This document shows positions 18,001 through 26,443 of a stretch of 64,000 nucleotides of DNA, one piece after another. The notes under the pieces were generated by a model. It saw only the letters and a program-made list of their open reading frames with translations. It searched no databases and had not been told where the DNA came from. Position numbers and translations under genes: made by a program. The DNA is from Paracoccus aminophilus JCM 7686 (GTDB lineage: Bacteria; Pseudomonadota; Alphaproteobacteria; Rhodobacterales; Rhodobacteraceae): contig NC_022041.1 in NCBI RefSeq assembly GCF_000444995.1, forward strand, positions 2,826,001 to 2,890,000, given 5' to 3'. How positions within the stretch are numbered: position 1 is the stretch's first letter; the number at the start of each line of letters is the position of its first letter.

Positions 18001-18753
18001 TTGCGCGCAGATCCCCCCTCGGAAATCGAGATCGAAGCTTTCCTGATCGGCCAGCTCGACAGCGAAGGCCGCCTTGCGGTCGCGAGCTATCTCGAACGCG
18101 AGCCGAAAGAGGCCGCCCGTGTCATGGGCGAGCTGCGCGTGCTCGAAGGTCTGCGGCTGGCGCTTGGCGAGATCGACAGCCCTCCCAGCGCGACATTGCA
18201 CGCCGCCGCCGCGCGGTTCGAACCGCCCCCGCCGAAACCCGCCTCGCGCCGTCCGTTTCTGGCCGCGCTGGCGGCGGTCTTCGCGCTGGGTTGGGGCGCG
18301 CAGATGCTGTGGTCAGCCACGCACCCGGATCCGCAATCCGAGTTTCAAAGCATGGCCGAGGCCGCGCTGGATGCGATGGCGGCGGTCGAGGTCAGCCGCG
18401 ATCTCGCCCCCACGCCCACCCAGCCCGAGGCCGAACGGCTGGCCACCCGTCTGGGGCTTGCGATCCCCGATCTGCCACCGGGCTGGAAGATCCGGGCGGC
18501 TCAGGTGGTGGCGACGCCGACGCGACCGGGCGTCGCGCTGATCCTCGACACGCCGGATATGGGCGAGGTCATGCTGCTTTCGGTCTCGCGGGAAGAGGAC
18601 CGCCCGCCCTCCGCGCCCCATGCTTTCGAATATCGCGGCAATGCGATTGCGATCTTCGGGCGCAACAAGGCGACCTATGTGCTGGTCGATAATGCCGGCG
18701 TGCCCGCCGAACTGGGCAATGGCGCGGAAAAGCTGGTCAGCCGCTTCAACTAG
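18001..18753 (+). CDS. Anti-sigma factor, membrane-anchored
   Basis: A 250-residue protein starting at TTG 18001, two bases after the sigma stop, with GGAGG upstream. The N-terminal 60 residues (IEIEAFLIGQLDSEGRLAVA, then YLEREP) resemble a sigma-binding helical domain without a clear HxxxCxxC zinc site. One membrane helix follows at about 80-100 (FLAALAAVFALGWG). The C-terminal 140 residues would be periplasmic and contain no motif I recognise. The gene order sigma then anti-sigma, with the topology, makes the role clear; the signal sensed is unknown. Confidence 0.8.
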   Translation: MRADPPSEIEIEAFLIGQLDSEGRLAVASYLEREPKEAARVMGELRVLEGLRLALGEIDSPPSATLHAAAARFEPPPPKPASRRPFLAALAAVFALGWGAQMLWSATHPDPQSEFQSMAEAALDAMAAVEVSRDLAPTPTQPEAERLATRLGLAIPDLPPGWKIRAAQVVATPTRPGVALILDTPDMGEVMLLSVSREEDRPPSAPHAFEYRGNAIAIFGRNKATYVLVDNAGVPAELGNGAEKLVSRFN

Positions 18754-18761
18754 GTGCGTGT

Positions 18762-18796
18762 CCCTGCCGCCGCTGCGTGAATGCCGCGCGGCAGGG
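18762..18796. terminator. Convergent hairpin, anti-sigma and manC
   Basis: CCCTGCCGC / GCGGCAGGG is a perfect 9-bp inverted repeat with a 17-nt loop, between the two convergent stops. No T run is seen, so termination is likely but not certain. Confidence 0.5.
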
Positions 18797-18806
18797 GCTT
18801 GCTCTC

Positions 18807-19124
18807 TCAGCCCTTGGCGCCCTGCCCCCGGGCATAGACATCCTCGTAGCGGATGATGTCATCCTCGCCCAGATAGGTGCCGGTCTGGACCTCGATCAGC
18901 ACCATCGGCACTTTGCCCGGATTTTCCATGCGATGGACCGCACCGAGCGGGATATAGACCGACTGGTTTTCGGTCACGAGCCGCACGTCTTCATTGACTG
19001 TGACCCGCGCCGTGCCCTCGACCACGACCCAATGCTCGGCGCGGTGATGGTGGCTTTGCAGGCTCAAAGCCGCGCCGGGATGAACGACGATGCGCTTGAC
19101 CTGAAAGCGCGGCCCCAGCGCCAA
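18807..19124 (-). pseudogene. Detached cupin (phosphomannose isomerase type) domain of manC
   Basis: The sequence continues in the same frame as manC straight after that gene's TAA. It opens RPWGWYETL, the conserved start of the isomerase domain in bifunctional ManC/AlgA proteins. The cupin motif [18 protein letters not shown] is intact, as is [17 protein letters not shown]. If translated separately, the only upstream start is the TTG at 19124, which has no obvious ribosome site, and this would give 105 residues and lose RPWG. So either it is a nonsense-split gene, a natural two-piece enzyme by reinitiation, or a base error. Confidence 0.75.
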
Positions 19125-19148
19125 AGTCTCATACCAGCCCCAAGGGCG

Positions 19149-20267
19149 TTAATCGCGCAGAAGGCTTTCAGCCTGACGCACCTTGCGCGCCTTCAGCCGG
19201 TCAACCGCGATCTTGACCTCTTGCGCGCGGTCCTTATGCGCGACCAGCACCGCGTCGGGCATGGCGACGGCGATGATGTTTTCCAGCCCGATGCCGACGA
19301 TCACCTGCGACTCGGCCTCCGAACGCAGCAGCGTGTCGTGGCAATCAATCGCCTCGGCGGTGCCAAAGGTGGCCACGCCCGCGGCATCCGGGCCCTGCTC
19401 GCGCCAGACCGCATCCCAGCCGCCCAGATCCGACCAACCTGCCGAGAACGGCACGACCGAGAGGTTCGCGGCCTTTTCCATCACGGCATAGTCGATCGAA
19501 TTCGAGGGCGCGCGGGCAAATCCCGCAGGATCGAGGCGCAGAAAGCCCAGATCGACCTTGGCCGCGATCAGCGCAGCCTCGACCGGGGCCACGACATCGG
19601 GCGCATGGGCGCGGAAGGCCGCGACCAGATCCGCCGCCCGCGCCAGAAAGATCCCGGCATTCCACAGATAGCGCCCCGAGGCGAGCATCGCGACGGCCTG
19701 CGCATGATCGGGCTTTTCGACAAAGCGGCTCAGAGGCACCGGCCCCTCATCCGCACCGGGCGTCGCGCCGAGTTCGAGATAGCCATAGCCGGTCTCGGGC
19801 CGGTCGGGGGTGATGCCGAAGGTGACAAGCCGCCCCTCGGCCACGGCACCCAGCCCACGCTCGACCGCCGCGCGGAAAGCGGCGGCATCGGGGATGACAT
19901 GATCCGAGGGCGCGACCAGCATCACGGCATCCGCATCGCGCGCCATCAGATAAAGCGCCGCCGCCAGAATCGCGGGCGCGGTGTTCTTGGGCTCGGGCTC
20001 GATCAGGATCGCGCCGGGATCGATCCCCGCTTCGGCGAGCTGCTCGGTCACGACAAAGCGGAAATCGCCCCCGGTCACGATCACCGGCGCGGTGAAGGAA
20101 AGCGTGGGCGAGCCCGTGGCAAAGCGCAGCGCCGCCTGCTGGAACAGCGATTGCTCGCCCATGATCGGCGCGAATTGCTTGGGGTAGGATTTGCGCGACA
20201 AGGGCCAAAGCCGGGTGCCGGAGCCGCCGGAAAGCAGAACGGGAGTGACTTGATTTACCGATGTCAT
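19149..20267 (-). CDS. manC: Mannose-1-phosphate guanylyltransferase
   Basis: A 372-residue nucleotidyltransferase making GDP-mannose from mannose-1-phosphate and GTP for surface polysaccharides. The pyrophosphorylase signature LLSGGSGTRLWPLSRKSYPKQF is at the N-terminus (split: SGTRLWPLSR is the GTP loop), and FVEKPD is the sugar-binding lysine motif. Full-length family members have about 470 residues with a C-terminal cupin; here a TAA at 19149-19151 ends the protein just before it. The guanylyltransferase domain itself looks complete. No other exopolysaccharide gene is near. Confidence 0.9.
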   Translation of the reverse strand: MTSVNQVTPVLLSGGSGTRLWPLSRKSYPKQFAPIMGEQSLFQQAALRFATGSPTLSFTAPVIVTGGDFRFVVTEQLAEAGIDPGAILIEPEPKNTAPAILAAALYLMARDADAVMLVAPSDHVIPDAAAFRAAVERGLGAVAEGRLVTFGITPDRPETGYGYLELGATPGADEGPVPLSRFVEKPDHAQAVAMLASGRYLWNAGIFLARAADLVAAFRAHAPDVVAPVEAALIAAKVDLGFLRLDPAGFARAPSNSIDYAVMEKAANLSVVPFSAGWSDLGGWDAVWREQGPDAAGVATFGTAEAIDCHDTLLRSEAESQVIVGIGLENIIAVAMPDAVLVAHKDRAQEVKIAVDRLKARKVRQAESLLRD

Positions 20268-20463
20268 GGCTTTGCTCTAAATATTGGCCACCGCCCTCCG
20301 GCAGCCGGTTCACCACCCAAGTTAGATCAGCCGCCCGCCCCGGTCCATGACCGAGGCGGTGCTTGGCCGCGAAAACCTGCGCAATGTCACATGCTTGCGC
20401 CCGTCTTGCCTCGGCGCTTCGCCCGGAACGCCCGGAAAAACCCGGTGCCGCGCCAGAAGGGGA

Positions 20464-20491
20464 CCGCGAAAAAGCCGTGCATTTTTCGCGG
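20464..20491. terminator. Perfect 10-bp palindromic hairpin
   Basis: CCGCGAAAAA / TTTTTCGCGG with an 8-nt loop. It lies in the 270-bp gap between the GMC oxidoreductase stop (minus strand) and manC start. The A/T half of the stem makes it a plausible but unusual 3' hairpin for the dehydrogenase operon. The rest of the gap (20268-20537) holds no recognisable gene. Confidence 0.45.
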
Positions 20492-20537
20492 CGCCCAAAG
20501 CCAAGGGCCGCAGGATCGCCCCGCGACCCGGTGGGGC

Positions 20538-22154
20538 CTAGCCCTTGAGCGCGGCCTTCATCGTCTCGGCCAGACGCAGCGACAGCGCGGCAATCGTCAG
20601 CGTCGGATTTGCCGTGGCCGAGCTTGGAAACACCGCCGAGCCCGCGACGAAGAGGTTCGCATGGTCATGGCTGCGCAGATCGGCATCGACGACCGAGCTT
20701 TTCGCGTCCTTGCCAGCCCGCAATGTGCCGATGATATGGCCCGCACCCTGCGGCACGTCCGAATGATGGATCTCGGTCACGCCCAGACGCTCGAAAATCG
20801 CCTGATGGGCCTTTTTCGCCTCGGCCATCCCGTTGCGGGTATAGTCATCGACCCGGAAATGGATGCGCGGCAGCGGCACGCCATATTTGTCCTTCTTGGC
20901 GGGGTCGAGGTCGATGCGGTTTTCCGCCAGCGGCAATTGCTCGACCAGCGAGGCCAGCCGGATCTGGCGCGCGGCCTGACGGCTAAGCTCGCGGTCGAGA
21001 TCCTTGCCCCGCAGCCCCTGCATCGCCAGATCCTGCGCGGTGGTGATCGGCGCACCCGTGGGCCAGGACCAGCCGTCATTACCGATCTCGATGCGGAAAG
21101 CGCCGCGATCCTTGCGGAAATCACCATCGCGCAGATTCTCGATCCCCGAGGTCGAAAGCGGGCCGCGATAGGGATAAAGCGCGTCCTTCGACAGCGCCCA
21201 AGAGAGCTGCGAGGGATGGTCCATCAGATTGCGCCCGACCTGATCGGAGCTGTTCGCGACGCCCTTCGGCATCCGCTCAGAGGCCGAATTCAGCAAGAGC
21301 CGCGGGCTTTCGATCGCATGGGCCGCGAGCAGGAAGAGCTTGCCCGAAATGGCCCCCGTCGAGCCGTCCCAGCGCGTGAAATGCACCCGCGCGACCTTGC
21401 CGCTGTCATCGACCTCGACCGAAGTGGCGGTGGTTTTCTCAAGGAGCTGCGCGCCATTGTCCTTGGCGCGGTCGAGATGCACGGTCGCGTCATATTTCGC
21501 CTGAATCGGACAGACCGGAATGCAGCTGTTGTTGCCGCAGCAGGCCGGGCGGTCGCCGTCAACCGAGTTGCGCGCCTGCGGCGTGGCGGCGACATGATAG
21601 TCGCTGCCCTCGAGCGCCTTGATGAAGGCCTTGTCGAGATAGGTCTGCACGATATGGGCCATCGGATAATCGCCGTCGCGCGGCGATCCAAGATCGGCCG
21701 AGGCATCGCCCGAGACGCCGAGCTCGGCTTCGGCCTTGTCGTAAAAGCTCGCCAGCGCGTCATAGCCGAAGGGCCAATCCTCGCCGATGCCATAGCTGGT
21801 CTTGAGGCTGAAATCCTTGGGCACAAAGCGCAAGGCCGTGCCCAGCCAATGCCAGGTCGTGCCGCCAACCACCTTGATATAGCTGCTGGAAAACTTGTCC
21901 GGCCCCTGTTGCTGGTAATAGCCGTCAAGGTCATAGACCACCGGATGCATCGCCTCGGGGGTCAGCGGATAGGCCGATTCCGGGGTCTTGATCGGGTTGT
22001 TCCAATAGGTCTCGACCGCCTCGCTGCGGTCAACCTCGGCCCCGGCTTCAAGGATCGTGACCTTGACCCCGGCCGCGGCCAGCTCTGCTGCAACCAAGGC
22101 GCCCGCGACGCCCGAACCGATGATGACGACATCGGCCATAAGATCTTCGCTCAT
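20538..22154 (-). CDS. GMC-family FAD sugar/alcohol dehydrogenase, catalytic subunit
   Basis: A 538-residue flavoprotein. The FAD fingerprint VVIIGSGVAGALVAAELA is at residues 9-26. Cys205, Cys206, Cys211 and Cys215 (CC-x4-C-x3-C) match the 3Fe-4S site of the FAD glucose dehydrogenase alpha subunit from Burkholderia as I know it. The C-terminal NLFVAGSAVFPSSATANPT carries the active-site region. Related enzymes oxidise glucose, gluconate, sorbose or fructose in the periplasm and pass electrons to a cytochrome c subunit. Here only the small subunit gene accompanies it (12 bp upstream). It has no signal peptide of its own, as expected if it hitchhikes on that partner. Confidence 0.85.
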   Translation of the reverse strand: MSEDLMADVVIIGSGVAGALVAAELAAAGVKVTILEAGAEVDRSEAVETYWNNPIKTPESAYPLTPEAMHPVVYDLDGYYQQQGPDKFSSSYIKVVGGTTWHWLGTALRFVPKDFSLKTSYGIGEDWPFGYDALASFYDKAEAELGVSGDASADLGSPRDGDYPMAHIVQTYLDKAFIKALEGSDYHVAATPQARNSVDGDRPACCGNNSCIPVCPIQAKYDATVHLDRAKDNGAQLLEKTTATSVEVDDSGKVARVHFTRWDGSTGAISGKLFLLAAHAIESPRLLLNSASERMPKGVANSSDQVGRNLMDHPSQLSWALSKDALYPYRGPLSTSGIENLRDGDFRKDRGAFRIEIGNDGWSWPTGAPITTAQDLAMQGLRGKDLDRELSRQAARQIRLASLVEQLPLAENRIDLDPAKKDKYGVPLPRIHFRVDDYTRNGMAEAKKAHQAIFERLGVTEIHHSDVPQGAGHIIGTLRAGKDAKSSVVDADLRSHDHANLFVAGSAVFPSSATANPTLTIAALSLRLAETMKAALKG

Positions 22155-22166
22155 CTGTGCCTCCGC

Positions 22167-22604
22167 CTATTGCTCGGCCGGGGCATCGCCCCAATAGCCA
22201 TATGCGCCGCCACACATTCCCCAGGGTTTGGAGAAACTCAGCGCCTTCCAGACCAGAGCCTCGGTGAAATCGGTGACGCCCTTGCCGTCCGGGGTCATGC
22301 CCGAATACCAAGCCGCGACGATCTGGTTCGCGACCTTTGCGCTGGCCTTGTCGGCGGGATCGGTGACGAGCTTCCCGATCGTCTCGCCCATGCCGGCGTC
22401 AAGGCAGGCCTCATAGACCGCGTTGCCCATGCCGCCATCGAGCGCGCTGCTTTCGGTCAGGGTCTTGGAAAGCGCCATGAACGCGTCGAGATCCGCCGCT
22501 TGGGCCGCCCGTGCCTCTCCCGGAAGTCCGATGCCCGTGAACCGGGCCGCCGCAATCAGCGCGACGCCTGACACAAACATTCGTCTTGAGATGGGTTGGA
22601 GCAT
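22167..22604 (-). CDS. Dehydrogenase small subunit with Tat signal (gluconate 2-DH subunit 3-like)
   Basis: A 145-residue protein with a twin-arginine signal, ISRRMFVSGVALIAAARFTG, at the N-terminus, and a predicted cleavage after ARA around residue 33. The mature part ends in WKALSFSKPWGMCGGAYGYWG, typical of the chaperone-like small subunit that escorts the FAD subunit through the Tat system. ATG 22604 follows GGAGAATTTCA; the open frame runs further to 22760 but the extra residues do not resemble the family. It is the first gene of a two-gene operon. Confidence 0.85.
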   Translation of the reverse strand: MLQPISRRMFVSGVALIAAARFTGIGLPGEARAAQAADLDAFMALSKTLTESSALDGGMGNAVYEACLDAGMGETIGKLVTDPADKASAKVANQIVAAWYSGMTPDGKGVTDFTEALVWKALSFSKPWGMCGGAYGYWGDAPAEQ

Positions 22605-22757
22605 TGAAATTCTCCGATCTGCATTTGTTGCGAAAAGCAGGTGAACAAAATTCAACGGATCAGACCGATCCGAGTTCCGTGCCAAAACAGCCGAAGTTGA
22701 TGCCGATTTCTTTAGAAAATCAATTAGGTAATAAAGCGGGCCCTGTGCGACCCGCGA

Positions 22758-22775
22758 CACCGGCCTAAGCCGGTG
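22758..22775 (-). terminator. Hairpin at the LmbE-like gene stop
   Basis: CACCGGC / GCCGGTG, a 7-bp stem that overlaps the stop codon of the LmbE-like gene. No T run follows on the minus strand immediately, so strength is uncertain. Confidence 0.4.
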
Positions 22776-25065
22776 CCAGCAGATTCGCCATCAGCCGGAA
22801 GGCTCCGGGGACGAATTGCGCCATCTGGTGATGCAGCGTCAGCGCGACATGGCTGTGGCGTCCCTTGCCGAACCGCCCGGAAATCAGCGCGCCGGTCAGC
22901 GGCGCCTCGCCCGGATCGGACATGGCAAGCAGCGGGTGATAGGCGCTGTCCCAGCGCGCGGCAAAGTAAAGCCCGCGCTCTTTGTCCCAGCCCTGCCAAT
23001 CCTCGGGCCCGATGCGGTTCGGCCCGGCCAGCAGCGGATGGGCGGGGTCGAGCAGCGTGACGGCGGCCTCGGGATCGGTGACGCGCCAGCGCAGCGAGGG
23101 CGTGCCGATGTCAAGGCGTCCGGGCCCGAGATCCGGGCTCCAGCCCTGATCGGGGCGCTGGTAGAAGGTCACGAGATGGCCGCCTTCGGCAACGAAGCGA
23201 CGCAGCTCGGGCGCGGCCTCGCGCAGCCCCGCGACCATGCCGAAGGCAACGGTGCCGATCAGCACGGTATCGAACCCCGTCAGCGCGCCGGGCCCGGGCG
23301 CGCCGAGCAGCTCGGGCGCAAATCCCGCCAGCCGCAGCGCGCCAAGGCTATCGTCGCTGCCCGGAATATAGCCGATCCGCGCCTCTGGGAGCGCAAGATC
23401 CAGCGCGAGCAGCCGCACCCGACGCGGCGCGGCAAGATGCAGCGCGCGCCCCTCGGCGGTGGTGGCTTTTTGCCAATCGGTCAGGGGAATGCCCTGCCGC
23501 TGGGGCGTCAGATCAATCCGCCCGGCGGCCAAGCGGCGCAGGCCCGGCCCCCCGGGCGCGCCAAGGCTTGCCGGATCGGGCGCAAGCGTCACGCCTTCGG
23601 GCAGATCAAGCGGCAAGGGCCAAGCCACCTGCCCGTCCTGCCGCCGCAAGATCAGATCGCCTTGTGCCAGATCGCTTGCCGAGGCGGGCTTGATCTCGGG
23701 CGCCACGGCCAGATCCAGCGCCGCGCGGTAGATCCGCCCCTCGACGATCGCGCTCAGCCGCGCGGAAATCGCGCCATTGCCGCCCAAGGGCGCCCAGCCC
23801 GCGCGGAAACTTTCCGCCGCCACGACATCCGGCTGGGCCGCGAGCGAAAACCCCGCCTCGCCGACCTCGAGGCTCACGCCTTCGGGCAGCACCAGCTCGA
23901 TCCCCTCGGCGCGGTCGATGTCGAGACCGACCCGCCTGCCTGCCGGAAGAACCGGCGCCATAGCGGCGATCCGGCGCGGCAGATCGCCCGACGCGAGAAG
24001 CATCGCCTGATCGAGCGCGCGTTTCTGCCAATCGAGCCGATGGCCATGGGTCGCAGCAAACTCCGGGGTTTGCGTCGCGCGCGCACCGGCAAGGCAGCGA
24101 TCCGCCTCGCCCAGGATCGCGACCAGCTTTGCGCGCGGCGCGGCTTTCGCGGCGTCGAAAAGCTCGGCCAGTTCGCGCAGCTCGGCGGGACCATCCGGCA
24201 GATCCGAGAGCCGCAGCGCCAGGCCGTCGGCCAGATCGGTCTCGGGCCCGCCGTCAACTAGGTGCAGCGGCCAGTCCTGCGCACCGTCGCGCGTGGGATC
24301 GCCCATATCCTGCGAGGCATGGCAGAGCCGCGAGGCCTCGCCAAGACGCAGCCAGCTCGCCCCGGTCAGCGGCTCGACCCCTGCGGCGCGCAGGATCAGC
24401 GTCGCGGGCGGCGGCGGCACTTCGTCGTCATAGGTCGCGCCCCCGCCCGACCAGGCGGGCAGATAGAATTTCGCGGGCCGCCACGGCGCGAGCCCCGGCG
24501 TGACATGGCCGGGATCGCCCGCCAGATGCCAGGCCGCCAGCGCCGCCTCGGTCATGGCGCGGTGGTGCCCATGCTGGCCCGGCACATCGAGAAAGGTCGG
24601 CAAGACGACATCGGGCCGCGCCGCACGAAAGAGCCGCACCAGCCGGTCGGTGATCAGCGCCGGACCGCCCCAACGGCGCAACGTATCCGTGCCGCTTTTC
24701 GAAAAGCCGAAGTCATGGACAGGATCGGAGGGACCAAAGCCCAGCCAATGCAGCTCGGCATCGAGCACCTCGGCCGCGCGCTCCATCTCATGGCTGCGCA
24801 ACAGGCCGAGCCGCCCGCCGCGTTCTGGCCCGCTGAGGTTCTGCCCGCCCTCGCCCCGCGTCGATGAGGCGATTGCGATGCGAAAGCCGCGCCCGAACCG
24901 CAGCCACGCCAGAAGCCCGCTATGCTCGTCATCAGGGTGGGCGCCGGTGTTCATGACAGAGATCACCGCGCCCAGCCGCGACAGCGCGCGCTCCAGCGGA
25001 AAGGCCAGAAAACGGCGCTGCAACGCCGCCAGATCGGCGCGGGTGGTGATCTCGCTGGTGCTCAT
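22765..25065 (-). CDS. Large PIG-L/LmbE-family deacetylase-like hydrolase
   Basis: A 766-residue protein, about three times the size of a typical LmbE enzyme. The zinc site is visible as AHPDDEH (42-48) and HGHH (165-168), which places the N-terminal 250 residues in the N-acetylglucosaminyl deacetylase fold. A middle region of beta character follows, and the last 200 residues (from IGYIPGSDDSLGALR) look like a class I amidotransferase-type or trimerisation Rossmann domain without an evident nucleophile. Relatives act on N-acetyl sugars and conjugates. ATG 25065 overlaps the ROK repressor stop by 4 nt, so they are translationally coupled. A longer open frame upstream overlaps the repressor and was not used. 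Confidence 0.8.
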   Translation of the reverse strand: MSTSEITTRADLAALQRRFLAFPLERALSRLGAVISVMNTGAHPDDEHSGLLAWLRFGRGFRIAIASSTRGEGGQNLSGPERGGRLGLLRSHEMERAAEVLDAELHWLGFGPSDPVHDFGFSKSGTDTLRRWGGPALITDRLVRLFRAARPDVVLPTFLDVPGQHGHHRAMTEAALAAWHLAGDPGHVTPGLAPWRPAKFYLPAWSGGGATYDDEVPPPPATLILRAAGVEPLTGASWLRLGEASRLCHASQDMGDPTRDGAQDWPLHLVDGGPETDLADGLALRLSDLPDGPAELRELAELFDAAKAAPRAKLVAILGEADRCLAGARATQTPEFAATHGHRLDWQKRALDQAMLLASGDLPRRIAAMAPVLPAGRRVGLDIDRAEGIELVLPEGVSLEVGEAGFSLAAQPDVVAAESFRAGWAPLGGNGAISARLSAIVEGRIYRAALDLAVAPEIKPASASDLAQGDLILRRQDGQVAWPLPLDLPEGVTLAPDPASLGAPGGPGLRRLAAGRIDLTPQRQGIPLTDWQKATTAEGRALHLAAPRRVRLLALDLALPEARIGYIPGSDDSLGALRLAGFAPELLGAPGPGALTGFDTVLIGTVAFGMVAGLREAAPELRRFVAEGGHLVTFYQRPDQGWSPDLGPGRLDIGTPSLRWRVTDPEAAVTLLDPAHPLLAGPNRIGPEDWQGWDKERGLYFAARWDSAYHPLLAMSDPGEAPLTGALISGRFGKGRHSHVALTLHHQMAQFVPGAFRLMANLLAPA

Positions 25066-26255
25066 GATCCGTCTCCTGCGCCCTCTCCCGCCTCGGGGGT
25101 CAGAGCGTCGTAAAAGGGAAGCGCCGCGGCCCCGAGTGCGGCGGTAAAGGCGCCATCCTGCCCGCGTTGCAGGCGCGGCAGGCGGCGCTCGGGCAGGGCC
25201 GCGACCGAGGGCTGAAGCGGCACCGCCGCGATCAGCGCATCGATGACCGGCCCGGGCAGTTGCCCACCGATGACGATGGTTTCGGGGTCGAACATATTCT
25301 CGATCATCGCGACGACGGGCGCGAGCCGCTGCCCGGCCTCGGCAAGCCAGCCAAGCAGGCGCGGATCGCCTTCCGCCCAGAGCCGCGAAACCGTGCCCGG
25401 GGTCAGCGCGATCCCCAGCGCCTCGGCCATAGCGTGGCGCGAGACATAGCGCTCGAGGCAGCCGTTCTGACCGCAGGAACAGGCCCGCCCGCCGGGCGCG
25501 ATCACGATATGGCCGATCTCGCCCGCATTGCCGCGCGTGCCGCGCAACAGCCTGCCCGCGCTCAGCGTGCCAAGGCCGATGCCCTCGCCGAAATAGATCA
25601 GCGCAATGTCGCGCGCCTTGGCCCCGACCCCGAAAAGCGCCTCGGACAAAGCCGCCGCATTGGCGTCGTTTTCCATGCGCACCGGATGGCCGAGAGCCGC
25701 GCTGAGACAGGCGGGGGTAATGTTTTCCCAGCCCGGCAGGGTCGCGGGATCGCTGCCCGCGCTGGCGGCGGGCAGAAACGGGCCGGGCATGACCACGCCA
25801 ATGCCCAGAAGTGCGCCCGAAAGCCCCGCGCCAATGCGCGCGATCTCGGCGGCAAGATGGGCCAGACAATCCTCGGGCGAAAGGCTTGCGGGCTGACTGC
25901 GGCTTTGCTCGATCGGGCGGCCGAGCAGATCGAGCACCACGGTCGCGATGCCTTTCACGCCGATCTCGAAGCCGAAGGTATGCGCGCCCTCGGGGTTCAG
26001 CCCAAAGAGGATCGCGGGCTGGCCGCGCCCCTCGCGCTTGCGGCCGAGATCGAGGATCAGCCGCTCGGCCAAAAGCTCGTCGAGAATATTGACCACCGCC
26101 GGTCCGGTCAGGCGCAAAGCCTCGGCGAGCTCCTTGCGGCCAAGCGGGCCATGCTGGCGCAAGAGGTCCAGAATGACGCGCCGATTGTGGTCGCGCGCCC
26201 GCACCGGGTTCTTGCCGATCCCCGCCCGCGCCCGGCCCCGTTCCTGCCTGACCAC
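25062..26255 (-). CDS. ROK-family transcriptional repressor
   Basis: A 397-residue NagC/XylR-type regulator. Residues about 20-75 form a winged helix-turn-helix (HGPLGRKELAEALRLTG, VVNILDELLAERLI), and the remainder is a ROK sugar-kinase-like domain. It has the zinc motif CSCGQNGCLE and EIGHIVIAPGG, which in repressors bind the inducer sugar. GTG 26255 is chosen for AGGAGG 8 nt upstream; frame-open sequence further up runs into the promoter region. It is divergent from the ABC transporter operon and coupled to the LmbE-like gene, so it probably represses both units. Confidence 0.85.
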   Translation of the reverse strand: MVRQERGRARAGIGKNPVRARDHNRRVILDLLRQHGPLGRKELAEALRLTGPAVVNILDELLAERLILDLGRKREGRGQPAILFGLNPEGAHTFGFEIGVKGIATVVLDLLGRPIEQSRSQPASLSPEDCLAHLAAEIARIGAGLSGALLGIGVVMPGPFLPAASAGSDPATLPGWENITPACLSAALGHPVRMENDANAAALSEALFGVGAKARDIALIYFGEGIGLGTLSAGRLLRGTRGNAGEIGHIVIAPGGRACSCGQNGCLERYVSRHAMAEALGIALTPGTVSRLWAEGDPRLLGWLAEAGQRLAPVVAMIENMFDPETIVIGGQLPGPVIDALIAAVPLQPSVAALPERRLPRLQRGQDGAFTAALGAAALPFYDALTPEAGEGAGDGS

Positions 26256-26316
26256 CAAATCCGCCTCCTGCCGCGTCCCTCCGCAGGACATTCTTCCAGC
26301 GGACCGGCTATACTTC

Positions 26317-26337
26317 AAGTTAATTTACTTATTGACA
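26317..26337. promoter_or_regulatory. Candidate ROK operator and -35 of the ABC operon
   Basis: AAGT-TAATTT-ACTT is a perfect dyad directly followed by TTGACA (26332-26337), in an AT-rich island between divergent genes. A weak -10 (CACTTT) lies 17 bp downstream on the plus strand. The layout fits repression by the neighbouring ROK protein. Not proven. Confidence 0.45.
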
Positions 26338-26443
26338 GGCCAACCCCGCTCTTTCACTTTCAGAGCAGGGACGAAAGCGGGGGAGAACAGCTTTCGCCTG
26401 TGCAAAATCGGGCCAGAGTGCCGCCAACGGAGGGGAATTCACC

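Noticed and set aside
18777..22571. An open frame of 1264 codons on the plus strand
   Set aside because: It runs antisense to manC and the GMC genes, which have clear families. Long antisense frames come from high GC at third positions; the product is Arg/His/Gln-rich with no domain.
25066..25869. N-terminal extension of the LmbE-like gene
   Set aside because: The frame is open but overlaps the ROK repressor throughout; family similarity and a GGAG site place the start at 25065.
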